From the NCBI GenBank assembly GCA_035610365.1, contig CM069432.1, positions 277,983,482 to 278,047,481 on the forward strand: a DNA stretch of 64,000 nucleotides, in the 5' to 3' direction. Every line of letters begins with the position of its first letter. The first letter of the stretch is position 1. Source of the DNA: Aquatica leii (Eukaryota > Arthropoda > Insecta > Coleoptera > Lampyridae). Made by a program: the position numbers and the translations under genes. Positions 23,758 through 34,267 of this stretch are shown one piece after another. The notes beneath the pieces were generated by a model, which was not told the DNA's origin, searched no databases, and was given only the letters and a program-made list of their open reading frames with translations.

Positions 23758-25478
23758 TCAAATGCAAAAATCGCACACATATGTTCCTTTTCCGTCTACA
23801 GAACAAGCTTGGTGTGCCCATTGACCACACATTACGCACCTAATCCACATTTCATTGTTGTTACCAAATTCACCACATATTATGCAAATATCTTCGGTAA
23901 CTTCATTATCAGAACCTTCAAAATCATCAAAATCATCATCTTCATGTTCCTTGTATTGCACTTTCTTAGCTTTTTCCCTTTGTACTTTAATTCTTTTGTG
24001 TGAGTTTTCTTTGTTGGCATCGGACGGTTCAGGATTATGATAAAGATTTTCTCTTTGACTTTGCCATACTTAATTGTTTCGTTTGAAGTCGCTTGCTTTT
24101 ATTCATGTTTTTCTCTTCTAGGATGTCTTTAATCGGGGTTTAAGTAAATATTTGCCAGTGTTGTTTCCTTTTATTGTTTTTTTGTAGTGATCGCCAGATT
24201 CTGAAGTGCCAGGGATGGGAATGTTCTCACTGAAAGATACGGCTTCTTCATTGGATTCAACGGCAGTTCTGGGTTCAGGAGTTTTTTCCCTAACAATATT
24301 TAAATTTTCAGCAGCTATTAAGTCATTGTCTGTGAATATATCAGGATTTAATGGGAAATTATTGTTGCTTTGAACCCGTTTATGGCTTTTTCGGGCGTAG
24401 CAATCCGCCCATATGCTTTGTTAAAGAGTTCCGCAATTTATAATGGAGTAATTTTTTCACCAGGATGGCTTCTCATATATTTGTCACACTCAGAATTTTT
24501 TAGTGCAGCATAAAAAGAGACATCCAAAGGCTGAGTACGGTGTGAAGTATGGGGTGGTATTGTTAAGAGGCTTATGAAGTTTTATTTGCAATAATTGTAA
24601 GCTTTCAACGTGCAGTGGCTTACATGGTTGTCTAAAATTAATGATATCGGATCTTCTTGAGAAGACTTGACAAAATTCTGGAAATGGTGTAAACAGTCCA
24701 GAAATAAATTTTCGTTTATCCATCCGTTGTCACAGCACAGTAGATAGCTCCTGGTGGACCATTTTTTTTTAAATTTTGTGCCATTCTTTTACGTGCGTAA
24801 ATAAACATCGGAGGCACATAGATGCCTGAAGCACTAAAAGCGCCCATAGCAGTAGTTGTCTTTCTTCTTTCCCAACTCGTTACAAATCCGACTCTCTTTT
24901 GACCTGTCTCTGCATAAATTTTATTTGATCCCTGGACCGTTGTGATTCCAGTTTCATCCGCGTTAAATATTCTGGCTTGTAGAAACTGAAATCTTTCCAT
25001 CAAACTTCCGAGGTTTTTGTAAAATAATGACACTTCCGTTCTATTAAAGGCAGTAATGCGATTAATACTAGTCGCTTCCGGTTTTCTTAATGAAATGCCA
25101 GGATTTCTGCGCAAAAAACCTGCAAGCCAATCCCTTCCTGCTGTTTCATTCATTATTGTAAAGGGATGTTTCAAATTATTTTTGCTGGCATAAGCAAATT
25201 CACACTGTTTAATTTGATTGCGAGTAATTTCAAAGAAAACTTTAGAAAGTTTAATAATGTGTGAAGCCAACTCTTCTTCTTGGGCAGAAAACACTGCCTT
25301 TCGACTTAGAGGAACTGCAAATCTTCGCCCAGTCTTGCGATAATCTTGTAATGTACTTCGTGGAATATTGAAGCGCCGTGACACTTCCCTCAGTGCCATT
25401 TATTGCATCTAACGCAGAATTGAAGACATCGGACGTCCAAGACGCCTTATTCCCCTTTCTACTGTAATTACGAGGCAT
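23758..25478 (-). pseudogene. Pogo-like transposase with C-terminal PHD finger
   Basis: The start is the ATG at 25478 (MPRNYSRKGNKASW). The helix-turn-helix is split by a frameshift near 25400 and continues as LREVSRRFNIPRSTLQDY. A CENP-B-like DNA-binding segment (WLAGFLRRNPGISLR) leads into the DDE_1 domain: FNADETG, then after a shift at about 24720 LILDNHVSH and [16 protein letters not shown] (24500-24720). NPDIF at about 24350 is followed by a serine/acid-rich linker. The frame at 23758-23961 ends with an acidic run and a PHD zinc finger: CIICGEF, MWIRCVMCGQWAHQAC, VCDFC, giving the C4-H-C3 ligand pattern. PHD tails occur in known insect pogo/tigger-like transposases and may target chromatin. 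Several shifts make this copy inactive. Confidence 0.87.
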
Positions 25479-25529
25479 CTGAAAAATAAGCAAAACATTC
25501 ATACTTAATTCCTAGTAATCAGAATGGAG

Positions 25530-25952
25530 ATTGGAGCAAATACCGGCCGGCTGGAGTTACCCCCAGCATTTTGTCCGGAATTACCCCCTAATGCATTTAA
25601 TCACATTTACGCAATTACAATAAATTGAGGTTATATTTTCAAATGTTCTTACTTATACCGAAACAAACTATGTATGTACCACTTACTTGCGTACATAGAA
25701 TATATTTTAGACAGTTCTATAAGATAATACATACCTTTTAACAACACAAAATAATTATAGCGGTTAAGCACAAATCATATTTCGTTATAAAAACGTGCCG
25801 GCTGGTTACAGCCGGTTATAGTTTCGTACAGTATTTCCACGACATTCTAAGAGGTGGCAGAAATAGTCATAAACACAAAAATATTTATAAACTATGAGAT
25901 TCGGAACGGCCGGAATTACCCCAGAGGCCGGAATTCCCCCCCCCCCCTAACC
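25530..25952. repeat. Subterminal CCGGAATTACCCC motifs of the PHD-type pogo element
   Basis: Variants of GCCGGAATTACCCC recur near 25543-25560, 25572-25590, 25795-25820 and 25907-25950. Matching words at the other end lie at 23533-23546 and 23697-23745. They extend the TIR motif inward and are likely binding sites for the transposase. Confidence 0.6.
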
Positions 25953-26032
25953 CTATTGCACATGCATGTTGTAGTTGTTTGTTTTTTATGACTTGAATGT
26001 AAATAATACATGCTGAAATTCAATGTTGTAAT

Positions 26033-28714
26033 ATGTCGAAATCAGATGATAACAATGAAATGCACAGTGCATCACTTGTAGTAAGATTATTAAAGGACAA
26101 CTCAATTCGAGCACAAATTTTAGAAACCATTTGAAGGTAAAGTAAAAGTTGCACTCACATTTTTAGCAACAAATTCAATAGGTACTTGTAGATAAAAAAT
26201 CATAGTATCGAAGTTTGAAAAAGACTGAATGATACAAGAAAATCAAATTTTAAAAAGAAATTTAAGCCAACTTCAATACAAACGAGTTTTGGCCACAATG
26301 AACAGCAGGAAGCTGATCGGCTGATTTCTAACTTTATAATACATACAATGAACCCATTGGCGATTGTAGAGCATGATGCTTTTATAAATCTTATTACTGG
26401 TAAGTAACTTAATCCACACTGGAAATTGTTATGATTAAAAAAAAATAATCCTTTATGATCATGATAGGTATTAACAAACTAAAAAATTCGGTGAAAGTGA
26501 TTACCAAAAAGACTCTTTGGAAGAAGATTGATAACGATTATTGTAAAATTATTGTAAGTATCAAGCACCAATTAAAAACTGTGAAATTTGTATGTAAGAC
26601 GGCTGATGCGTGGACAACTTCTAGAAGAAGTTACTTGGGTATGACAGTTCACTGGGTATGCATTTGGTTGATTTATTAGTACACATTTAAATAGTGTATA
26701 AATTGCAGATTGATGGTAATTTTACCAGAAAGAGTGCAGCATTAGCTTGCAAAAGATTTCAAGAAAGTCATACTTATGATAAGATAGCCAGCCTAATAAG
26801 TGAAATTCATGAGGAATTTATTGATAAACAAACGACAACAATTATAAAAACTGTTACTGATAACGCATCAAATATGGTGAAAGCATTCAAAGAATCCCAG
26901 AAAACTACTGATACAGTCCAACAAGAATATTGTTACAGAGACCCAAAGGTCACTCTTGATGATTTTTCTAATGCACAAGAACTCGATGTTTTGTCAGTTA
27001 GACTTGGCAACATAACCAAAATGCTTCGTTACTGAGTGGACTGTGGACATAATTGTGCAGACATTATCACAGTATAACGATACTGTCAAACAATAAGATG
27101 GCGCGATCCAATTTCCACAGCCAGAGTAAAGATGCTCATGGTAAATAACAGTTAGTACACAAGGCAAACAAACATTAGTTGTAAACGAACTTTAATAAAC
27201 AAAAAATCATGCGCAATGGCGTACTCGGAAAAAATACATCGAATTACAATAAGTTCAATTGCATGTTAATGGTAAGGCCAGCCATATTGTCTCAGGCCTA
27301 CCGAACAGAACCTCACATCTTTCTTCTCTCTCCAAAAAATACAAACACGCAAGAACTAAATCGGCGCCTCTTGCTCTCAAGAATTCTGGGTACAACAACG
27401 CTTGCGTAGCATACAACAAAGCAGTAGCGTACTTAAATAATTATATAAAAATGCAAGTCACGCACATAGGCGTAGGTAACTATAACTACAAATATGTACA
27501 AAACGGAACAAGTATAGTGTTCAAAATTTGCTTTTAGATGATTCTTTAAAAAAAGTCATAGAAATTTGTAAGAGCTAACTAATTCTAAATTAGGTTATGA
27601 AACTGACAATACTTGTTATGAAGATGAAGATGAAAATGTTGATGAAGATGAAATGATAATGATTCCAATCACAGAGACACTGAGTAACTTAAGTGATGAC
27701 ATTTTACCTGATTACCAAAGTTGCGTCAGTCACACATTAAATTTAATAACAACAACAGACATTAAGGAAGGATACAAAAAATATCCAAATACTACTTATA
27801 GCAAGATTCATCACACTGCATTTAGTAAGTGCTCTGCATTGTGGAATTTAGTTTCACGGTCTCCAAAAGCATGTAAAACTTATTATGAATTGACTAAAAA
27901 GTCTCTCACTACACCATCTCCAATCCGATGGAATTCTGTATTTGATTGCTTAGTCAATTTGATGAAAGTGAAAGAGAAACTGAAAGATGTTTATAACACC
28001 TTAGACTTGCCAGTCTTTAAGGAAAGTGAATTAGAATTCCTTTTAGAATATATCGAAGTCGTTCGACCTTTTGCTGATGTTCTAAAAATACCTTTTTTGG
28101 GGTGCTTATTCCAGAATTGATACGCATTAAAAAAATGTCAACTTCGTATTAATTACGACAATTAAAGTTTTGTTCAAACTTAGTTATTATTTTAAAGAAA
28201 AATTTAGAAAACAGGTTTAAGGATTATTTTTCATTATCTTTATCTGTAAACGACGCTATACTGGGAACACTTACTCATCCCTTTTTTTAAGATGCGATGG
28301 GCTCCCAAAGAATCTAGAAATCAACTACAGCAATTATTGTTAAATGGATTAGAGATTTCCTCTAAATGCAAACAAGAATTTGGTAATGGGACACCTAAAA
28401 CAACAGAAATTACTAAGCAGTTAGATGACAGCTAATTTATGTTCGATGAAAATGCATCAAACAGTGGTGGTAGTTCGGACTCTGCTAATACCAACAAAAA
28501 TCTTCAAAACAATGACACAGATTTATATATGTTAGATCAATATCCTGATATTAAAAAAATGTTCATTAAATATAACGCTACACTACCTTCTTCAGCGCCA
28601 GTGGAGAGATTGTTTTCATATGCAGTTATGATAATGAGACCAAAGCGAAGGTCTATGAATGATGAAACATTTGAAAAATTGTTATTGATCAAAGCAAATA
28701 ATTTCATTCTTTAG
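26033..28714 (+). pseudogene. hAT transposase, intron-containing, interrupted
   Basis: Recognisable blocks in order: a first exon from ATG 26033; NEQQEADRLISNFIIHTMNP at about 26300; KTADAWTTSRRSYLGMTVHW at about 26590-26655, the hAT region holding a catalytic aspartate; TDNASNMVKAFKES at about 26855-26890; CVSHTLNLITTTDI at about 27723, the CxxH block; PIRWNSVFDCLVNLM at about 27920; and the C-terminal hATC dimerisation segment SSAPVERLFSYAVMIMRPKR at 28590-28650. GTAAGT at about 26400 and GTATGC at 26655 with TTGCAG at 26709 look like intron borders. Stops and shifts at about 28120-28440 and foreign-looking sequence at 26945-27555 disable it. Confidence 0.87.
26945..27555. other. Unexplained insert inside the hAT transposase
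   Basis: Between the TDNASNM block and the CxxH block about 600 bp does not fit the transposase. It contains GATGGCGCGATCC and several short plus frames, none with a domain I know. It starts near a TGTTACAG and might be a solo LTR or another short insertion, but I cannot identify a clear target duplication. Confidence 0.4.
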
Positions 28715-28909
28715 ATGATTTAATGTGCACTTGAATAAATCTATTTTGCATTTTATAATTTATTTCAAATACCTATTTTCCATTTTATTTTAAATAACAA
28801 CGTTTAATTCCATTTTCATTTTGTATTTTAAATACAATTAACTAACCTATCTTGTATTTTCTATCTTAAATGAATTTTCAAAACCATTTTACCCACCTCA
28901 ATAATAGCG

Positions 28910-29311
28910 TAGGAATTGAAACATCAAAATACATTAGTAAAATCAAAACTTACTTATTTTAAAACATTCCTTTTAAAATTAAGTGGCATTGATCTTAACA
29001 ATGAATCAAACGCAAATTTTTGAAATACAAAATAGATCTTCTTTTCTTTTTTAATACCTCTTCCATCCATCCCAATCCTTCTCCCCCTTCTCCCAAAATC
29101 TCCAACCTTCCTCTCTGCCAAAATCTCCAACCTTCCTCTCTCCTCTTCTGTTAGTTCTATGTATTTTTAATTGTTGCTGGTGATTAATGAATTCTTCCTC
29201 TATATACATTTTATTTACAGTAAAACGATTTGAGCGAAGCCAGGCGAACGAAGGAAAAGATGTCTTTTCCGCCAGCGCACTGCTTCTTATATTATTACCC
29301 CTACTTAATGC
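28910..29311. other. Spacer, no gene recognised
   Basis: A CT-rich tract with a duplicated phrase (CCAAAATCTCCAACCTTCC twice near 29090-29135) lies here. The stretch at 29225-29300 could be the edge of the old Ty3 element's terminal repeat, but no second copy is present to prove it. Confidence 0.45.
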
Positions 29312-30973
29312 GGAGGAGGCAGTGGACCGATTATATCTATGTAAACGTGTTCAAACTTTTGTGGTGATTTAATTTCTTTGGCAAGGAATTCACTGACGGC
29401 ACCATTTCCTACAATCTATCTTGACTGCTGGCCATACAAATCTTAAAGTGACTAACTTTGTTGTAGCTTTTATTGCTGGGTGCGATAGGTTGTGTAAACT
29501 ATTGAACACTTGGAATCTCAGCTGTTGTGGGACGAATGGTCGAATTTTGTTAGTGGATATATCGCAGAAAATATGAACATCATACTCAGGGAAAAAGATT
29601 TTTTTGATTTCTAGACCGGACGATGACTGTAACTGTTTAAGTTCTAGATCGGTTTCTTGCAATTTACTTAGTTCGAAGTAGTTAATAGGGGCCAATGTTT
29701 TGGTGCTGTTAATTCGTGACAGCGTGTCTGCCGGTACATTATCTACTCCAGCAACGTGTTGAATATCCGTTGTGAATTGGGCGATATAATCCAAATGTCG
29801 GAATTGTCGTGGTGTGCATTTTTCAAGTTTCTGGTTCAACACAAATGTTAAAGGAGATTTGTGATCGGTAAATAAGCTGAACCGTCTGACTTCTACTGCG
29901 TGCTTGAAGTACTTAATAGCACACTATGCTGCTAGGAGTTCCCGATCATATGCTGAGTATTTCTGTTGCGTACTGTTGAACTTCTGTGGTTGCCGCTGGT
30001 CATTTTGTCGTTCTTGTAAAACTCCACCCATTGCATTATTAGATGCATCAACCATGATGGAAAGTAATGCCGTTGGGGAAGGATATGCTAACATTGCTGC
30101 ATATGCCAGAGCATTCTTGATGTTCTTGAAGGCATTGCTTGCTTCATTGTTCCATTCAATAAGTGTTTTGTTGTTTGCTTTACCACCACCCCCAAGGAAC
30201 TGATTCAAAGATGCCTGAATTGATGCTACTCCTGGAATGAAACGTCTGTAATAGTTTACCATTCCGAGGAACCTTCTTAGATCCTTAATTGTCTTTGGTT
30301 TGTCGGAGTTGATTAATGCTTCAACTCTGGTTGTGGGTGGTTCACATCCGTTGCTATTGATGGAATAACCTAAAAAGGTTTTTTGTGTCTGGCCAAATAT
30401 GCATTTGCTAGCATTATTGCATATGCCATATTTGTCCAGGCGTTGAAAAAGGGTACGGAGGTGTATGATGTGCTCTTCTTGTGTTTCTGGTGCTACCAAT
30501 ATATCATCAACATAACTGTAACAAAAGTCTAAGTCGCTTGTGACTTCGTCAATGAAACGCTGAAAAGTTTGTGCAGCATTACGTAACCCAAAGGGCATTC
30601 GAAGGAATTCGTAGAGACCAAATGGTGTTGTAACTGCTATTTTCACTACATCATCGGGGTCTACTGGTATTTATTAAATGCCTTGACAAAATCAATTGTA
30701 GAAAATACCGCTTTGCCCCATAGCAGGTGTGTGAAGTTTTCGATGTGTGGGATTGAATAGCAGTCGTGAATTGTTCTTGCGTTGAGCGATCTATAATCTC
30801 CACATGGACAAAATTCACCATTCTTTTTGGGTGCCAGATGGATAGGTGAGGACCAGTTACTTTCAGATGATTGTATTATGCCTTGTTGTAGAATCAGTTT
30901 AAATTCTTGTTTCGCAATGGCAAGCCGGGCTGATGCTAATCTTCGTGGTCGATTAGTCACTGGTGGACCAGGT
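29312..30973 (-). pseudogene. Old Ty3-type pol fragment, 3' part (RT, RNase H, integrase start)
   Basis: Reading leftwards: 30661-30960 begins TNRPRRLASARLAIAK and carries the first RT motifs (FCPCGDYRSLNARTI). 29924-30646 has RLPFGL-type FGLRNAAQTFQRFIDE, the active site SYVDDILVA, RRFLGMVNYYRRFIPG and the RNase H start MVDASNNAMGGVLQ. 29390-29842 covers the RNase H end (VAGVDNVPADTLSR) and the integrase zinc region. About 29312-29390 still reads EHVYIDIIGPLPPP, the first catalytic aspartate of integrase, and then the element ends. Frames are split at about 30655 and 29850. Its upstream half continues at 39832; the young Ty3 element inserted between the two halves. Confidence 0.9.
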
Positions 30974-32758
30974 TGTTACCTGCGTTTGATTTTCGTTGTG
31001 AAAGACACCGTAAGTTTTTTTTTTGTGTGTTTCGATTGATTATTTTAGTATTAGCATCGAGAACGTTTTGTTTATTGTTTGTGTAGTTTGAGTTTAATGA
31101 TATTTCAAGTTGTTTTCAATCATTATTGAAATTTTCTTTTAAATGCATACAGATCCGTAGTTTTGTTTTTGATTTAGTACTTTATTTAGTTATCTTCGTA
31201 GAAGAACAATTCAATATAATTTACGACTTCCTTTTTGAATGTAAGTTGATACATTTTTCTTGGTAATTACACTTTGATTAAGCCACCTGCAGTAATGCAA
31301 GTCTCAGCGTTCTTGTGTGAATCATGGTCTACGTGCGAAAATTCACGCGACTAATTATAATTTTCATCTTTGTTTTTCTCGTTTGTTCAATGTTCTTTCT
31401 TTTACGTAGATGTTACCGCGCAAGCGAAGAGAATTTGGTGGGAACACGAGTTGTTAAATATGAGAGTTTTTGGTTTGGGGATGAATAATCATCAATCGAT
31501 CGTTGGTGGCAATTTTAAATTACCGGTTACCGGTTGGTAAGGGTACGTTTCGTTATGCCCTACCGCGGAAGTTAAAAGAAAATTGGTACCGTGGAAATGT
31601 AGTGTAGTGATGGAAAAGTTTGATTTTTATCTTCTTTTCAATGTTCGTAATTTACGGATTATGCAAATTTCACGGTTTCCATAATTATAACGCAAGTTTC
31701 AAGTTGGATATTCAATCGTTGGGTTGTACTGTGTCCAATCGTCGCATTAGTGCGGATTATGTTAAGTGTTAACAAAGAAATTCTTCCGCCGGCATAGAAA
31801 TTATTTGGAGTACCTTTTCGTTTGGCCATCCCGGACCACCTAACCATAAGTACGTTCCTGCAGTTACGACGAATTCAAGGTATTTATGTTGCACCATTTA
31901 TTTAATCGAGAAGATATTATTTACGTTTACGCGATCAAGTGTTAAAAGCTTTGAATTTTCAATTAAAATTACAAGTGTTTGGAAGTTTTTGTTAATGTAA
32001 CTAATTAATGACCGTATTTTACGGTACTGTTTTATCCCAAGTTTAAAATTTATTAAACGGGACCGAATTATCGATTCAAATTTTATATTTATAAATTAGT
32101 TTATAAGTTTATTTCATTTTGTTTTTAAATTATATCGACACACACACACGGCCGTGATCATAGATGTTTTAAGATTGATTAATTTGTGCTGGTTATTTCT
32201 TTAAAATTCTGTATTGTGTATTTTATAATTTTGTTTGTGTATTTTATTCCATTAACTGTAAAATTTGTTTTGATCTAACGTGCATTCAAGTAATTTTTCT
32301 ATTATTTTGCTACTGTTTTGTGTGATTAATTTTGTCAATCTCAATTCAATTATTTTATTTTATTATTTTATTCATTTTGTTTTATTTTGTTCAAATAAAT
32401 GTTAAATTATTAAATTGTAAAGAGCTTTTAATTCCGTCGGCCTCCGCGTGTGTAACTTTATTAGTTTATTTTAGATTTTAGCAAATGCACCCTCTAAGGT
32501 AAGTCCATTGGGGGTGCATACTACAGAAGCGGACTTATGGTTGGCAAGGGTCATTAGTCCATTAAGCTTTACTCCTTCCTGGCGCCCTTTGATTTCGACA
32601 TTATTATTTATCGATTTTGTGTTTTCGACAAGTCCATCCATTTCGATCACGAAACTTTAAAATAAAACCCACCCCGTCTCCATTGAGCTAGTGGCACAAC
32701 CCCCGTTTATGTTACTACATTGCAGGCAGTGACTTTGTGTTAATTTTGGAATGTAACA
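30974..32758 (+). repeat. 5' LTR of the young Ty3 element
   Basis: The LTR is 1,785 bp, long for an insect Ty3 element. It contains AT-rich U3-like sequence, an ACACACAC stretch near 32140 and AATAAA-type signals near 32393. Small minus-strand frames inside it (for example 31659-31847) recur in the other LTR only because the LTRs are near-identical. Confidence 0.95.
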
Positions 32759-32765
32759 TAAATAA

Positions 32766-32785
32766 TTTGGCGTCTCCAGCGTGTG
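32766..32785 (+). other. Candidate primer binding site of the young Ty3 element
   Basis: TTGGCGTCTCCAGCG begins about 8 nt after the LTR end, and TGG at that place is the usual start of a PBS. The offset is larger than typical and I do not assign a tRNA. Confidence 0.45.
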
Positions 32786-32863
32786 GCCTTTTTCGAATTT
32801 TAGTTTGCCTGTTAAGTTTCGTGATTTTTGGAAGATTTTACCGTTTTATATTTACATTTTAAA

Positions 32864-34267
32864 ATGGGTTACAAATTGATTGTTGATCGTTTATCGCATA
32901 ACGAATTACGTTATGAAATTTTGATTAGAGGTGGTGATGCATCTTTAGGTGTTGTCGTATTACGAGGTTTACTCAAGAATTTTCTTATTGAAGAAGCTAC
33001 CGGAAAATTATCTCGTCCCGTGTATCCGTTCGATTTTAATGCAGATAAATTAGCGATTAGAGAAGGTATCGATGAGCTTAGAAAATTAATAGATTCATTA
33101 AAAATTACTCCAACTACAAAAATTTCTTCTACAATTGAAACCAAAATTAAATATTTGTTAAACCGTATTGGCAATTCAATTCCTGTTCAAGGTGACGATT
33201 CTCAAGTTAAAGATGAGTTTTTAAAAGACTTAGTTGTTTTAATTTCGCAGTACGAACTTTTGGATAAACAAATTGTTGTTTCAAATCCGTCTACTTCCGC
33301 CGATGAAGTCATCGAACCTGTCGTTCAACCTTCTGTAGTTGATAACGCTTTACCGACGTCTTCTGCTGTTAGTCAAAATTTTATTAGTCATGTTAAGAGT
33401 GTTTCAGTTTCGAAATGGAACTTAAAGTTTTCTGGTGATGCAAAGTCAATTTCATTGAATGCATTTTTAGAACGAGTTGCCGAACTTCAATTATCGCGTA
33501 ACGTTTCAAGCTATCAGTTATTTTTGGAGTGTACTGATCTTTTTACAGGTCATGCATTGATTTTTGTTAGATCCATTCGTAATTCAGTTAATTCTTGGGA
33601 AGACTTAGTTAAGTTTTTGCGTGAACAATTCCAGCCTACCGATTATGACGAACGTCTCATTGAAGAAATTAAGCGTCGTACTCAAGCTAATGATGAACCT
33701 GTGGGTATTTACGTTGCAATTATTCGCAACATGTTTTCACGTCTCGATGAACCTTTTTCTGAAGAAAAACAGTTAAAGATTTTATTAAGAAATATTTCTC
33801 CCGTTTATCAAACTCAGCTTGGTTTGTCGTCAGTTACTTCAATTGAAGAGTTAATTAAATTTGGTCGTATTATCGAGGACCGCATGCAAGCTATTGAAGC
33901 TTACACGCCTCCATCTCGTAGAAAGCAGGACATGGAGCCTGATCTCGCTTATGTAACATCTCAAGTTAAGGACATTGCCGTTTCTCGTTCTTCAAATAAC
34001 GTTAGTAGTGGTGAAAAATCTACACCACCTGTTAGACAACATTTACGATTACCGTCTTCGAATATCGCACCTTCTTCGCGAAGGTTAGCTATCGTTAATG
34101 CGCCTGCTTCTTCTAATCGAAGTAGTCCGCAATTGTGTTGGAATTGTAGGAAGCCTAACCATCGAGCTGCTTCTTGCAAAGAACCTAAGAAAGGTTTATT
34201 TTGTTATCGATGTGGAAAGTCTAACGTTACGGTCCGCACTTGTTCTAAGTGTTCGGGAAACGAGTAA
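32864..34267 (+). CDS. gag: Gag of the young Ty3 element
   Basis: The frame gives 467 residues from the ATG at 32864 (MGYKLIVDRLSHNELRYE); it is open slightly further upstream, but only with a non-ATG start. The N-terminal about 110 residues look helical. A retrotransposon gag/capsid region follows (KWNLKFSGDAKSISLNAFL at about 33412, then WEDLVKFLREQF and RRTQANDEPVGIYV). A serine/proline-rich linker leads to two nucleocapsid zinc knuckles, CWNCRKPNHRAASC from 34136 and CYRCGKSNVTVRTC from about 34202; in the second the usual histidine position is altered. Gag assembles the particle and packages RNA. The last codons overlap the pol frame at the slippery site GGGAAAC, and the stop is TAA at 34265-34267. 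Confidence 0.93.
   Translation: MGYKLIVDRLSHNELRYEILIRGGDASLGVVVLRGLLKNFLIEEATGKLSRPVYPFDFNADKLAIREGIDELRKLIDSLKITPTTKISSTIETKIKYLLNRIGNSIPVQGDDSQVKDEFLKDLVVLISQYELLDKQIVVSNPSTSADEVIEPVVQPSVVDNALPTSSAVSQNFISHVKSVSVSKWNLKFSGDAKSISLNAFLERVAELQLSRNVSSYQLFLECTDLFTGHALIFVRSIRNSVNSWEDLVKFLREQFQPTDYDERLIEEIKRRTQANDEPVGIYVAIIRNMFSRLDEPFSEEKQLKILLRNISPVYQTQLGLSSVTSIEELIKFGRIIEDRMQAIEAYTPPSRRKQDMEPDLAYVTSQVKDIAVSRSSNNVSSGEKSTPPVRQHLRLPSSNIAPSSRRLAIVNAPASSNRSSPQLCWNCRKPNHRAASCKEPKKGLFCYRCGKSNVTVRTCSKCSGNE

Larger units (their letters stand above)
23523..25952 (-). mobile_element. Pogo-like DNA transposon with PHD-finger transposase, nested in hAT
   Basis: Ends GGGTAGAAGGGGGAATTCCG and the inverted CGGAATTCCCCCCCCCCC..ACCC are flanked by TA at 23521-23522 and 25953-25954. 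The right end contains an uninterrupted C run of about 11, expanded relative to the left end. Transposase is on the minus strand. hAT sequence resumes on both sides, so this element inserted after the hAT element. Length is 2,430 bp. Confidence 0.88.
23179..28901 (+). mobile_element. hAT-type DNA transposon, decayed, with a nested insertion
   Basis: Ends CAGAGGCGGGTAA (23179) and TTACCCACCTC (to 28899) are inverted and resemble hAT termini. Inside both ends lie inverted blocks rich in ATTTTCTATTTTGTATTTTAAAT-like words (23190-23340 and 28735-28870). The transposase at 26033-28714 belongs to the hAT superfamily. A pogo-like element occupies 23523-25952. No clean 8-bp duplication is visible (AGTGTAAT left, TAATAGCG right), so the right end is approximate or the flank has mutated. 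Confidence 0.78.

Noticed and set aside
25935..25955. C run followed by TAACCCTA, resembling telomeric sequence
   Set aside because: It is the end of the pogo-like element, matched by the inverted left end; no tandem telomere repeat.
31659..31847. 62-codon minus frame identical to one at 38731-38919
   Set aside because: Identity comes from the two LTR copies, not from protein conservation; no domain.
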